A stretch of 64,000 nucleotides of DNA from Nostoc sp. HK-01. Lineage in GTDB: Bacteria > Cyanobacteriota > Cyanobacteriia > Cyanobacteriales > Nostocaceae. Positions within the stretch are counted from its first letter, which is position 1. The number at the start of each line of letters is the position of its first letter. The position numbers and the translations under genes are program-made. Below are positions 38,765-47,816 of the stretch, in pieces. The stretch spans positions 3,661,501-3,725,500 of the forward strand of contig AP018318.1 in assembly GCA_003990705.1 (NCBI GenBank). The letters run 5' to 3'. The notes beneath the pieces were generated by a model. The model was given only the letters and a program-made list of their open reading frames with translations. It had not been told where the DNA came from and did no database searches.

Positions 38765-39256
38765 ATGACCTATACTCAAACCAGCGATCCCACCATTCGT
38801 AAATGTCTCCAATCTTGGCGACAATTGGATGTAGATCAACAACTAGGTTTATTCTGGTTCATCTATAAAGAAATGGGTGAATCTGTAACTCCTGCGGCTC
38901 CTGCGGCTAGTACTGTTTCTCCAGAAATTGCCGAAGGTTTATTTAATCAAGTTAAAGAATTAAGTCACGAAGAACAACTACAAATTCAGCGGGACTTGAT
39001 TAATAAAGTAGACACTCAAATTTGCCGAGAATATGGTTCTTTGGGTGATACCACCAAGTTACTATTTTGGTACCGTCTATCTCAAGGAATGGATAGCAAT
39101 GTAATTATTCCTGTACCTGCTGGTTATCGCCTTTCCTCAGAAGCTGAAGCCCTGTTAAACCAAATTAAAGAATTACCTTTTGAACAGCAAATTAACCTTT
39201 TCCGTGATTATGTTTCTCCAATGGGTGCTGAACCTAAAGGTGGTGCAGAAATTTAA
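38765..39256 (+). CDS. Helical carotenoid protein (OCP N-terminal-domain paralogue)
   Basis: This 163-residue, all-helical protein is homologous to the N-terminal effector domain of orange carotenoid protein and should bind a keto-carotenoid and quench singlet oxygen or phycobilisome energy. Recognisable blocks are LDVDQQLGLFWFIYKEMG (matching the Trp41-Tyr44 segment of OCP), ELSHEEQLQIQRDLINK, TQICREYGSL, KLLFWYRLSQGM and PAGYRLSSEAEALLNQI. By alignment from memory, Trp41, Tyr44 and Trp110 are kept while Trp101 is Leu. There is no C-terminal regulatory domain gene beside it. A terminator follows at 39324. Which HCP clade it belongs to cannot be settled here. Confidence 0.93.
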   Translation: MTYTQTSDPTIRKCLQSWRQLDVDQQLGLFWFIYKEMGESVTPAAPAASTVSPEIAEGLFNQVKELSHEEQLQIQRDLINKVDTQICREYGSLGDTTKLLFWYRLSQGMDSNVIIPVPAGYRLSSEAEALLNQIKELPFEQQINLFRDYVSPMGAEPKGGAEI

Positions 39257-39323
39257 TAACCAGCATTGAGAACTACCGCTTTGTTAGCTTTTTATAGAGA
39301 CTAACATCTAGACTCACAGATAA

Positions 39324-39361
39324 ACACAGAGTAAAAATTATATTTACTCTGTGTAATTTTT
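39324..39361 (+). terminator. Intrinsic terminator of the helical carotenoid gene
   Basis: ACACAGAGTAAA (39324-39335) pairs perfectly with TTTACTCTGTGT (39343-39354) around a 7-base loop and is followed by AATTTTTT. It begins 68 bp after the stop codon. Confidence 0.8.
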
Positions 39362-39552
39362 TGGTTGCTCATTAGGATAGTTACACCCTAAATTCGTAAC
39401 GCCCTTTGTTTTGTATCTCATACTTTAAATTGTCTCTTCACAAGTTGCATCTATCTGACGAGTGGTTGAAAAATTTTGTTTTTTTATTAATAAGTGGCTA
39501 ATGTTTTAGTCTGTTTATCACAGATGTGAAACATCTCTATAAAAAAGTAAAA

Positions 39553-39576
39553 CCCTAGGACTGGGAAACCCTAGGG
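39553..39576. repeat. CCCTAGG hairpin / direct repeat
   Basis: AAACCCTAGG occurs twice within 27 bp; since CCTAGG is a palindrome the two copies can also pair as a hairpin with a 9-base loop. No T-run follows. Role unknown. Confidence 0.5.
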
Positions 39577-39906
39577 CTTGTAACCTGACCACCTTTACTT
39601 TATTTATAATTTATAAAAAATTTTAGTGTTAGTTTATGATGGACTTAAATATGTGTTTTATGTCTGATAAAATAACTCAAAAATCTAGGAATTTGCTGTG
39701 ATTCCTGAAATGATTTGCGTAGGAAGAGAATAGGGAATAGATAAGAAGGAATAAAAGTTTATTGAGTTCAGAAAATTAAAGATAAAATCCCTGAGCTTAT
39801 GTCCAAAGATGTAATTACAAAAGCTTGATTATTAGCAATGAATAGGGAAAAATAAAAGCATCATGATACATGATTGTAGTCAATTACAGTGACAGAAAGC
39901 CTAACC

Positions 39907-39935
39907 AAAGTCCGCAATTGCGGACTTTTTATTTA
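39907..39935 (+). terminator. Orphan intrinsic terminator
   Basis: AAAGTCCGCAATTGCGGACTTT (39907-39928) is a perfect palindrome with a four-base loop, continuing into a T-rich run (TTTTTATTTATT). No coding sequence precedes it for 650 bp, so it probably ends a non-coding transcript or very long 3' region. Confidence 0.75.
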
Positions 39936-40051
39936 TTGTTATAGATAACTTTTAGCTTCTTGACTGCAAGAATGAGACAAATCAAATAAAAACATAGCCA
40001 ATTGCAGACAGCTAATGGTAGAAAGCTATTAGCGATTTGCAAGTAACTTTT

Positions 40052-41236
40052 ATGACAAATTTTCTCCAGCCACCAAGATTACGCATTGGTGAAGAAGATA
40101 GTGAGGAAGAAAGACGCGCCACTTGGCTAGAACTTTTTTATGATTTGGTGTTTGTGGTTGCAGTCTCGCAAGTAGCGCACAATCTGAAAGAAGATATTTC
40201 GCTATCGGGATTACTGGGATTTGTTGTTTTGTTTATCCCGATTTGGTGGTCATGGATTGGGACTACATTCTACGCTAATCGCTTTGATGGCGATGATGTT
40301 ATTCATCGGTTGCTGGTTGGGGTACAAATGTTAACAGCGGCGGGGATGGCTGTAAATATTCACCACGGCTTAGGAGAAAGTTCTTCTGGTTTCGCTTTGG
40401 CTTATGCACTTGGTCGGGCTGTGTTGGTGGTGGAGTATGTGCGGGCGGGGGTACATATTCCGTTGGCGCGTCCTTTAACAACTCGTTACGCTATTGGTTT
40501 TGCGATCGCATCTTTGATTTGGTTGAGTTCCGCATTTTTGCCAGTTCCTTGGCGATTCGCACTCTGGGGCGTGGGAATTGTGATTGATTTTGGCACACCG
40601 TTAACCGCCCGTAAGCACCAGATTGGCTTGCTTCCGCACGCCTCCCATTTACCAGAACGTTTTGGATTGTTCACAATTATTGTGTTGGGGGAAGCAATTA
40701 TTGCAGTGGTTAACGGTGTTTCAGAGCAAAAATGGCAGGTGTTAACTGTAATTTCTGCGATTTTTGGTCTGATGATCGCCTTTAGTTGGTGGTGGGTTTA
40801 TTTTGATAATTTAGGGGGAACACCAATTGAAACCGCACGCACACAAGGAAAAGTTGGGACTGTTAATATCTGGCTTTATACCCATTTACCATTAGTGATT
40901 GGAATTGCGGCTACTGGAGTTGGTGTAGAAGAAATTTTAGTCAGTCAGCCAACTATAGCGTTAGCAGATCCGCAAAGATGGTTGATTTGTGGTTCAGTAG
41001 CATTATGCTCGTTAGCAGTGGGTATTCTGCACCGATATGGCGTGATTCGATATTGTAAGATTCGTTCTATGTATCGCTTGAGTGCTGTAGTTGTGTTGTT
41101 GGCGATCGCATTTTTTGGCAAAGGTTTATTACCTGTTGCAGTTATCGCCTTAGTAGCGTTAGTTTCTGCTGTACAAGTGATTCAAGATGTGTATCAGAGT
41201 CGCCCGAATAATCGCTTGGCCGATCCAGAAATTTAA
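40052..41236 (+). CDS. Low-temperature-requirement A (LtrA) family membrane protein
   Basis: From the ATG at 40052 (a TTG five codons earlier is weaker) this 394-residue protein is dominated by about ten to twelve hydrophobic helices. The family signature is at the N-terminus: RRATWLELFYDLVFVVAVSQ, followed by IPIWWSWIGTTFYANRFDGDD and, in the middle, ERFGLFTIIVLGEAIIAVV. The second half has a similar helix pattern with FSWWWVYFDN. LtrA was named from a low-temperature growth phenotype in Listeria; its biochemical function is not known. It resides in the cytoplasmic or thylakoid membrane. Confidence 0.92.
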   Translation: MTNFLQPPRLRIGEEDSEEERRATWLELFYDLVFVVAVSQVAHNLKEDISLSGLLGFVVLFIPIWWSWIGTTFYANRFDGDDVIHRLLVGVQMLTAAGMAVNIHHGLGESSSGFALAYALGRAVLVVEYVRAGVHIPLARPLTTRYAIGFAIASLIWLSSAFLPVPWRFALWGVGIVIDFGTPLTARKHQIGLLPHASHLPERFGLFTIIVLGEAIIAVVNGVSEQKWQVLTVISAIFGLMIAFSWWWVYFDNLGGTPIETARTQGKVGTVNIWLYTHLPLVIGIAATGVGVEEILVSQPTIALADPQRWLICGSVALCSLAVGILHRYGVIRYCKIRSMYRLSAVVVLLAIAFFGKGLLPVAVIALVALVSAVQVIQDVYQSRPNNRLADPEI

Positions 41237-41267
41237 AAGTGCTGAGTAAAGCAACCCAGTATTAGGA

Positions 41268-41759
41268 TTAATCTGCGATCGCCCACCTTACATAAGGACG
41301 AGAAGTGGTTACAGTTTTGTAACTAATGAGAGTGTCTGGTACTGGAATTTTCTGCAAGTCTACACGGAAATATGCCTTTTTATTTTTGAATTGCACACTA
41401 TAAAAAGGATATTCCTGACTTTGGGTTTGACCCACACAAGTAGCGTAGTTATTGCGTAAAGGTGAAACGAATTCTACAAAATGTTGATTCTTTGATGGAA
41501 CTAATTTAGTTGTATCGGCAAAAGCTCTAGTATCGGCAATTACAGTATGTTCAGCACCACCTTCATAAGGTAGCGTTAACCACCACAAACCAACTGTTTG
41601 CGGACAAGTTCCGGTTGTACGTTGCACTTTTAATTGCACATTGGGTTCAGCCAGTGGACTTTGTGAAGGTTGTGCTTGCGCTGTAGAGGCGATCGCACTC
41701 GCTACAACTAAAGGGCATAAAATCCCACCTAAAATTGTCAATTTCGCCAACTTATACAT
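41268..41759 (-). CDS. Small secreted protein of unknown function
   Basis: This 163-residue protein has a clear signal peptide (LAKLTILGGILCPLVVASAIASTAQAQ, cleaved near residue 30). The mature part is beta-rich with two Cys (GTCPQTVG and YATCVGQT) that may form a disulfide, plus GLWWLTLPYEGG and SRPYVRWAIAD at the end. It should be periplasmic. I do not recognise a family. It is convergent with the LtrA gene. Confidence 0.7.
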   Translation of the reverse strand: MYKLAKLTILGGILCPLVVASAIASTAQAQPSQSPLAEPNVQLKVQRTTGTCPQTVGLWWLTLPYEGGAEHTVIADTRAFADTTKLVPSKNQHFVEFVSPLRNNYATCVGQTQSQEYPFYSVQFKNKKAYFRVDLQKIPVPDTLISYKTVTTSRPYVRWAIAD

Positions 41760-41927
41760 AACTCAAAATGTTTATCATGCAAACTATTACTCATAAATTG
41801 ACTCAGCAAATGTAGCAAAAGTGCCTAATTAATTTGATTTATCGCTAACGTGTTTTCAGTTACAGTTACACCCTAAGAAACAACGCCACAATATTGTTAA
41901 TTACGCATTCCTACCACTAGCTGTCTC

Positions 41928-43616
41928 ATGAAACCTCGAATTATTGTTTGCGGCTTAGGGCGTACTGGATATAAAATCTTTCGTCTGCTGAGACAGCAGG
42001 GCGCATCGGTTATTGGTATCCATCACAAACCAATCCCTGGCGAATGTTCATCAGATGTAATTATTGGTAATTTACACGCAGCAGCAACTCTCACAGCTGC
42101 GGGAATTCACCAAGCACATACTTTGGTGATAGCGGGTTCTGAAGATACGTTGAATTTGTCAATTATGATGCAGGCGCGGGTATTAAATCCGCGACTTCGC
42201 ATTATTAACCGCTTTTATAATACAAATCTGGGTGAACGTTTAGATCAAACTCTCCCAGAACATTTGAGTATGAGTGTTGTGGGGTTAGCTGCACCACTCT
42301 TTACATTTGCGGCTTTAGGAAATCAAGCCATAGGACAAATCAAATTATTTGATCAAACTTGGCCTGTGCAAGAAGAATATATTGATGAAAACCATCCTTG
42401 GTTGGGGTGGAATTTAAGTAATTTGTGGGAAGAACCCGCAGGAATGCCCATTTATTATTTACCTGTGCGCGGGGAAATGAATTTAATTGAAGGGGTGCTA
42501 TCTGGGCAAGAATTACAAGTAGGCGATCGCTTAATTGTCGCGATTCAACCCCGGATTCGTTCTATTCGCAGATCGTTAATTAAAAAAGTATTAAAGGTGT
42601 GTACCAGTCTGCGCCAGTTTCAACAACATGGCAAGTCAGTGGTAATTGGTGCGATTGTGTTGATGGTAATTATCGCGATCGCCACACTCACTTATCGGTC
42701 TACAGAACTGAGTTTATCTTTAGTTGATGCCTTGTATTTTTCTGTCGGTATGATTACTGGCGCAGGCGGTAACGATAAAGTTGTCGAAAATGCCCCTAAC
42801 AGTATCAAGTTATTCACCATTGTGATCATGCTAATTGGCGCAGTGGTGATTGGGATTTGGTACGCCATGCTAACGGATTTTGTCTTGGGAAACCGCTTCA
42901 AGCAATTTTGGGATGCAGCCAGAATTCCTCAACGCCATCATTATATTGTCTGCGGTTTAAGTGGCATTGGCAGCAAAATCGTCCAGCAACTTCATACCAG
43001 CGGTTATGAAGTCATCGTTATTGAAACAGATTCTAATAATAAATATGTTAACTCGGTGCGCGGGTTAGGGATTCCTGTAATTCAAGGTGATGCTAGTTTC
43101 CGTACCATTCTGCAAACTACTAATATTACCTCTGCGGCGGCGGTATTAGCTGTAACTAACAACGATGCAACTAACCTAGAAATTGCCTTAAAAGCCAAAG
43201 GGATAGCCCCAAAAATTCCCGTAATTGTTCATTATGCTGACCCCGATTTTGCGAGGATGGCGCAACAAGTTTTTGATTTTGAAGCCGTCCTCAGTCCCGC
43301 AGAACTAGCCGCGCCAGCTTTTGCTGCGGCTGCTTTAGGTGGGCGCATTCTCGGTAATGGCATCACTGCTGATAAACTTTGGGTAGCCTTCGCCACATTA
43401 ATTACACCATCACATCCCTTTTGTGGTTTATTGGTCAAAGAAATAGCCATGTCTGCTGACTTTGTACCGTTATATATGGAAACTAACTCTCAACGTGTCC
43501 AAGGTTGGGAATTACTGACAACACAGCTGGCTGATGGAGATATTTTATATTTAACAATGCCTGCTAATCGGTTATATCAATTGTGGCGGGAAGATCGAGT
43601 ATCGCAGAAGAGTTAG
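41928..43616 (+). CDS. Channel-like protein with two RCK/TrkA-N domains
   Basis: This 562-residue protein has a TrkA-N Rossmann domain (about 1-115, IIVCGLGRTGYKIFRLL), a TrkA-C-like part (to about 210), two hydrophobic segments around a pore-like loop (about 242-320) and a second TrkA-N domain (from about 335, YIVCGLSGIGSKIVQQL with VIVIETDSNNKY), then another C-terminal part. The arrangement is that of a ligand-gated potassium channel. The loop reads SVGMITGAGGND where TVGYGD is expected, so ion selectivity is doubtful. The two-membrane-segment core with an RCK on each side is reminiscent of ion channels such as Castor/Pollux. Localization is a membrane. Confidence 0.85.
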   Translation: MKPRIIVCGLGRTGYKIFRLLRQQGASVIGIHHKPIPGECSSDVIIGNLHAAATLTAAGIHQAHTLVIAGSEDTLNLSIMMQARVLNPRLRIINRFYNTNLGERLDQTLPEHLSMSVVGLAAPLFTFAALGNQAIGQIKLFDQTWPVQEEYIDENHPWLGWNLSNLWEEPAGMPIYYLPVRGEMNLIEGVLSGQELQVGDRLIVAIQPRIRSIRRSLIKKVLKVCTSLRQFQQHGKSVVIGAIVLMVIIAIATLTYRSTELSLSLVDALYFSVGMITGAGGNDKVVENAPNSIKLFTIVIMLIGAVVIGIWYAMLTDFVLGNRFKQFWDAARIPQRHHYIVCGLSGIGSKIVQQLHTSGYEVIVIETDSNNKYVNSVRGLGIPVIQGDASFRTILQTTNITSAAAVLAVTNNDATNLEIALKAKGIAPKIPVIVHYADPDFARMAQQVFDFEAVLSPAELAAPAFAAAALGGRILGNGITADKLWVAFATLITPSHPFCGLLVKEIAMSADFVPLYMETNSQRVQGWELLTTQLADGDILYLTMPANRLYQLWREDRVSQKS

Positions 43617-43654
43617 GAGAAGAAAGAGTGTAAGGGTTTAGGGGTGTAATTTTT

Positions 43655-43884
43655 GCGATCGCTCTCATTATGAATGTGAGGATAAAAAGATGAAATGCGA
43701 TCGCTCACATTATGATTGCGACAGTGAAAGATGAATTGCGATCACTCACATTGCTATTGTGATGGTTGGAATAAAAAATGCGATCGCTCTCATTGTGATT
43801 GTGACGGTTAAAAGATGAATTGCGATCGCTCACATTGTGATTGTGACGATAGAAATAACAAATGCGATCACTCACATTGTGATT
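43655..43884. repeat. Six-copy 42-bp HIP1 tandem repeat, array 1
   Basis: Six units start with GCGATCGC (or GCGATCAC) at 43655, 43697, 43738, 43780, 43822 and 43864, spaced 42, 41, 42, 42 and 42 bp. Consensus part: GCGATCGCTCACATTGTGAT, then TGTGACGGT and AAAGATGAAAT. Each unit has the HIP1 palindrome and a second dyad TCACATTGTGA. The one-base deletion in unit 2 breaks any long reading frame. The same repeat recurs at 47817-48310. Confidence 0.9.
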
Positions 43885-43896
43885 CGCATAGAATTT

Positions 43897-43981
43897 GATC
43901 CCCCCTAGCCCCCCTTCAAAAGGGGGGAACCGGAAAAACATATATTTAAGTCCCCCTTTTTAAGGGGGATTTAGGGGGATC
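43897..43981. repeat. GATCCCCC inverted-repeat element, copy 1
   Basis: It starts GATCCCCCCTAGCCCCCC, ends GGGGGATTTAGGGGGATC and has internal CCCCTT/AAGGGG hairpins, so the outer arms pair. A 76-bp relative lies at 62364-62439. This is a known-looking dispersed hairpin repeat of Nostocales. Confidence 0.8.
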
Positions 43982-44031
43982 GAAATATGTGCAACTTCAC
44001 ATTAAATTGGTATAAGTTACAAATATTCTTG

Positions 44032-46479
44032 CTAATTTTCTTCTTCTAGCAATTGTTCAATATATTTCTGCACTAAAGGTACTTGAAAAGCATTACCTTC
44101 TTGAGTCAAAATTTCCTTGCGGGTGAGTCTTCGTACTGTTCCTTTATCTTGTGGTGTGGGAGTTTCACCTTGAATTATTCGCTGAAGTAAATTGCGGTCA
44201 TTCTCTGTTAAATTATTCCAGATTTCCCGAAAATATTGATCGCCTCGCTCTAGCACAATGGGAATAATTTCTTGTACATCTTGCGCGGTGGCTTTGATTG
44301 TCTCTAGTTCGCGGCGATTCGCTCTAATATCCTTGTTCAAAAATTCTACTAATTCATAACACATCAACTGCACAAGATAAGGTTGACAGCAAGTTAGCTG
44401 AATAATTAAATCTACAGCACTTAATTCATAAATATTAGAAAAATCTTCAATAGGCTGGGTAATTAATTCACGGGCTTCAGACTCTTGCAAGTAACTCATT
44501 CGCAAAGCGCGAGTGTTAATTAAATAATCAGTCCAGTAAGGTTCAAGTTCAGATAATTGATGGGAACCACTAAATAGTAAAATCCATTGTTTTTGATGTT
44601 GCAGCAAATTGCGAATAAAGTTGAGTGGCGCACGGCTGTTTGTAGCTGTAACTACCTCGCTCAAACGTTCATATTCGTCTAAACATAAAAGAAATCGCTT
44701 ACCAGAATTGCTGCGTTCTATTTCTGCTAACCAAGTTTGCAATGCAGGAAATGGATCTTCAGCTAATTTATAAGCATCTGGATTTGGTAAGTGTATTTTT
44801 CGGGGTAAGCGGCGTGCAGTATTGATAATTTGTTGTGATAGATTTTCAGCAAATCCTTTAAGTGTTGTGGCTGATGCTGCACCTTGTAAATCTACCAACA
44901 AAGGAACGATATTAGGAACAACTTTGTCAGGTAAATATTTTAGTGCAGAAGTTTTACCAGTTCTGCGCCCACCGTAGAGCAATAAAACTGGTGGCTGATC
45001 GGAAAGTGTTAAAGTTTCAATTTCTCGGAATATATCAATTCGCCCTTTAAAGCGATTTGTAGCTGTGGTGGGATCTAAAGAATTACCAGCAATGTAAACT
45101 TGGCGAATTTCTTGTGATTGTTTTGCTGTTTCTGCTAAAGTGCGTTGTGCTGTTTCTAATATTGTTAGCCAACGGTTGGCAATGCTGCCAAGTTGAGTAG
45201 CTAATGAAGCATTTTTGGCAAAAGCTAGAATATTTTTTAGTTCGTACAAAGAATCAATGGGAAGTTGTAATAACTCATATTGTCGATAGGGTGAAGTTGC
45301 TTCTTGTGATGCTCGTACGCCTTGGCTAATATCTAAAAATTGGGGTAAACCTATGCCGATTTTTTGTTGTGGTAGTGAAGTAATCCAACTCACTTGATAG
45401 GAAATATCGGCAATATCTCCTAATCTTCGACATTGGTTGAGAATATCTATAGCAATTTTGATAATTGCTTGTGTTGCAACTTTTTGTTTATTTGTAGATG
45501 TAATTAAATAATCAATAGTTTTACGAGCAATAACTGGGTTTTCTAAGTAAGCCTCTACAATCATCCAATCCATGAAAGGCAGAGGTAAAATAATCAATTC
45601 ATCAAACCAAGGAGGTAAATATTGTAAATAACTTCCTGAACTTTTCCACCGAGAAATAAAAAAAGTGATCAACATCCAAACCAATTCCGGCAACCAAAAG
45701 TAAACTCTGAGTACACCAAAAACAAACACCACGCCTCCTGCCACGCCGAACGCCACGCCTACCGTCATGCCCAACACCACGCCTCCTGCCACGCCTCCTG
45801 CCACGCCGAACGCCACGCCGAACGCCACGCCGAACGCCACGCCTACCATCATGCCCAACACCACGCCCAATACCACGTCCCACGCCACGCCTCCTGCCAC
45901 GCCTCCTGCCACGCCGAACGTCACGCCTACAATCATGCCGAATGTCACGTCCAACGCCACGCCTACCCTCACGCTTCCCCTCACGCTTCCCCCCACGCCT
46001 ACCCTCACGCCTCCCCCCACGCCCAACGCCACGCCCAACGCCACGAAGAACGCCACGCTTGACAAAAATCTAGCTGCTAAAAATACAGTAAGGATGGCAA
46101 CAAATAAAATAACTAATCTATTTCTATAGCTACCACGGTCTAAAACCCTTCCTATTATCCAGCCCAACAAAAAAATCAAGCTTATGAACCAGTTAAAAGA
46201 TTTACCACTAACTAGTATGTAAACTAGTGCTACTAGCAATACGGCAAATATTGGCACTAGTACCGTTAACCACCAAACTTGTCCTGCATAGCGACGCAAA
46301 CGCGGATTGGTGCGGAACTCAGTGCGTCTGTTAAAGGGGTTGTCTGTAGGCTTTAGTTCTGGATGGATATCACGCAGCCAGTGTTGAAAGGTATAAGGCT
46401 TAAAGTAAATCCAATACAAAAGGCGCAGACATTCAGCTACATAATTCCAAAAGCCTGACGTTGGTGAGGTTTGGCTCAT
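44032..46479 (-). CDS. Membrane P-loop NTPase with Gly/Val-rich repeat segment
   Basis: This 815-residue protein has a short cytosolic start, hydrophobic segments near 70-140, and an extraordinary region (about 148-252) made of GV, GG, AF and GGV repeats such as GVAFGVAFGVAFGVAGGVAG, likely several membrane helices. The rest is soluble: a helical linker and a P-loop NTPase with Walker A LLYGGRRTGKTSALKYL near 500 and Walker B LLCLDEYERL, then a C-terminal helical part that includes a winged-helix-like end (RRLTRKEILTQEGN). It resembles AAA-like ATPases with a GRKxEL-type partner gene upstream (46612-47694). The role is unknown; a STAND-like sensor is one possibility. Confidence 0.8.
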   Translation of the reverse strand: MSQTSPTSGFWNYVAECLRLLYWIYFKPYTFQHWLRDIHPELKPTDNPFNRRTEFRTNPRLRRYAGQVWWLTVLVPIFAVLLVALVYILVSGKSFNWFISLIFLLGWIIGRVLDRGSYRNRLVILFVAILTVFLAARFLSSVAFFVALGVALGVGGGVRVGVGGSVRGSVRVGVALDVTFGMIVGVTFGVAGGVAGGVAWDVVLGVVLGMMVGVAFGVAFGVAFGVAGGVAGGVVLGMTVGVAFGVAGGVVFVFGVLRVYFWLPELVWMLITFFISRWKSSGSYLQYLPPWFDELIILPLPFMDWMIVEAYLENPVIARKTIDYLITSTNKQKVATQAIIKIAIDILNQCRRLGDIADISYQVSWITSLPQQKIGIGLPQFLDISQGVRASQEATSPYRQYELLQLPIDSLYELKNILAFAKNASLATQLGSIANRWLTILETAQRTLAETAKQSQEIRQVYIAGNSLDPTTATNRFKGRIDIFREIETLTLSDQPPVLLLYGGRRTGKTSALKYLPDKVVPNIVPLLVDLQGAASATTLKGFAENLSQQIINTARRLPRKIHLPNPDAYKLAEDPFPALQTWLAEIERSNSGKRFLLCLDEYERLSEVVTATNSRAPLNFIRNLLQHQKQWILLFSGSHQLSELEPYWTDYLINTRALRMSYLQESEARELITQPIEDFSNIYELSAVDLIIQLTCCQPYLVQLMCYELVEFLNKDIRANRRELETIKATAQDVQEIIPIVLERGDQYFREIWNNLTENDRNLLQRIIQGETPTPQDKGTVRRLTRKEILTQEGNAFQVPLVQKYIEQLLEEEN
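45730..46060. repeat. Simple-sequence repeat inside the NTPase gene
   Basis: The top strand is built of CACGCC plus CAACGCC/GAACGCCACGCC and CCTCCTGCCACGCC units; on the coding strand it spells the Gly-Val-Ala-Phe tandem. Length and unit mix suggest replication-slippage growth. An open frame on the top strand here is a mirror of the repeat, not a gene. Confidence 0.8.
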
Positions 46480-46611
46480 ATCATGTTCTGTAAATAATTG
46501 GTTTTATGTCATTGTGAGGCGTAGTGAAGTGTAGCGTTGGTTAAAGAATGGAAACTCAACTATAGTTAAAACTTTGTTGGATTATGCTATCGCTCTACCC
46601 AACCTACTTTT

Positions 46612-47694
46612 TTATTTAATCTCTAATTGGTCACGCACAAAATCCCAAACTTCATCCCAATTGATGACGCGTGTAAACACCAAAATAACCATCACTAAAA
46701 TTGCCATTCCCTTAATCCAGCTACTCACATCATCTACAGTTCCGCCCAGAAATTTAACTACGCGCCCTAGACGTACTGGTAAATTCCAAACTAACCAACG
46801 CAGTCCAAGCCACCATCGGCGCGAACCTAACCGAGACTGTGGTAAGCGCCGAGATTCTTGAACAAAACGAGTTTTCACCCAGGTTTCATCGTGTCCTTGC
46901 TGACGTGCTTCACACACCAAGCCTCCTGCTATCTGGAGTAAAAATGGATGACTCCCAGCTAACTGCTGAGTTAAACGCTGTTCATCCATACTTAAAACAG
47001 GTGCGGCATTATTAACTGTACTAGCTGGTAGGCGTAGCAAATCTTTAACTTCATCTTCTTGTAATTCTCCCAATTTAATCACATGACCTAAGTTGAAAAA
47101 AGAAGAAGTTAATTGATGTTTTTTGCTGTAAAAATCTAATTGATGTTGTGAAGCGATTACCAACATTACAGAGTTGTGATTCATCAAAGAACGCAAATTG
47201 TTGTAAAAGTCATTATTAAATTCGCTCTTGTTGTCAAATAAGGTTTTGAAATCATCCAAACATAAAACTGGTAATACACCTTGCCTTTTCCATTCTCTGA
47301 TCGCATCAGAAAAAGCTATACGGTCAAGGGGTCTAATTCTTAAAGGGTCACTTAAAGCTGGGTTGGTCGCTACACTAGAAAGATTGAGTAACTCCTGCGC
47401 TACCGCTAAATAAAAATTTTCTTCCCGTTGACAATGTACACTTTGCAAAGAAAGGTAAATTACAAGGTAGCGGCTAGGGTTCTGCACTCGCTGTTCCCAA
47501 GTTAGAAAAAAGTGATATAGCAGCGAAGATTTACCAATGCGCTTTTCACCGACAATGTTAATACTTGTTGGCTGTGCGCCACCCATCCGAGATGCGATCG
47601 CGTGTAATTCATCCTTCCGACCAACAAACAATCTGGGGTCTTCAATCATCCCCGCAGCCACAAACGGGTTAGCAGGCAGCGATCCAGAAGTCAT
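46612..47694 (-). CDS. P-loop NTPase with C-terminal membrane anchor
   Basis: This 360-residue protein starts with a GRKDELHAIA segment and a Walker A GEKRIGKSSLLYHF (Lys55), followed by Walker B LPVLCLDDFKTL and an Arg/Ser segment MLVIASQHQLDFYS. The C-terminal end has one hydrophobic helix near 325-342 (GMAILVMVILVF). The fold is that of AAA-like ATPases. It is upstream of and on the same strand as the larger Gly/Val-repeat NTPase, so both are likely one unit. Function unknown; the pair sits between the two 42-bp repeat arrays. Confidence 0.82.
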   Translation of the reverse strand: MTSGSLPANPFVAAGMIEDPRLFVGRKDELHAIASRMGGAQPTSINIVGEKRIGKSSLLYHFFLTWEQRVQNPSRYLVIYLSLQSVHCQREENFYLAVAQELLNLSSVATNPALSDPLRIRPLDRIAFSDAIREWKRQGVLPVLCLDDFKTLFDNKSEFNNDFYNNLRSLMNHNSVMLVIASQHQLDFYSKKHQLTSSFFNLGHVIKLGELQEDEVKDLLRLPASTVNNAAPVLSMDEQRLTQQLAGSHPFLLQIAGGLVCEARQQGHDETWVKTRFVQESRRLPQSRLGSRRWWLGLRWLVWNLPVRLGRVVKFLGGTVDDVSSWIKGMAILVMVILVFTRVINWDEVWDFVRDQLEIK

Positions 47695-47816
47695 GTAAAA
47701 TTTTATATTAGTTTAATTTATTTCAGTGTAATTGCTTAAAAGCATAGCATTATATTTTGTTCAGTAAAAGACTCATCATCCAAGGCGCAAAAGCTGCAAG
47801 GAAAGCAGACATTACA

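Larger units (their letters stand above)
39257..40051. other. Intergenic region with three hairpins, possible small RNA
   Basis: About 795 bp without protein-coding capacity. It holds the hairpin terminator of the carotenoid gene (39324-39360), a CCCTAGG hairpin (39553-39576) and a second strong terminator (39907-39935) with no gene in front of it. The stretch of about 330 bp between the last two may encode a small RNA. Confidence 0.5.

Noticed and set aside
39553-39576. CCCTAGG hairpin as a terminator
   Set aside because: No T-run follows, and it is far from any stop codon.
45767-46129. Open frame with Thr-Pro-Asn-Ala repeats on the plus strand
   Set aside because: It is the mirror of the Gly/Val repeat in the NTPase gene.
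44032-47694. The NTPase pair as the AAA ATPase (Cis15-type) of the injection system
   Set aside because: Their P-loop proteins have membrane segments and GRKxEL-type starts unlike the AAA+ proteins of injection systems, and they are separated from the baseplate genes by TpsB and CHAT genes.
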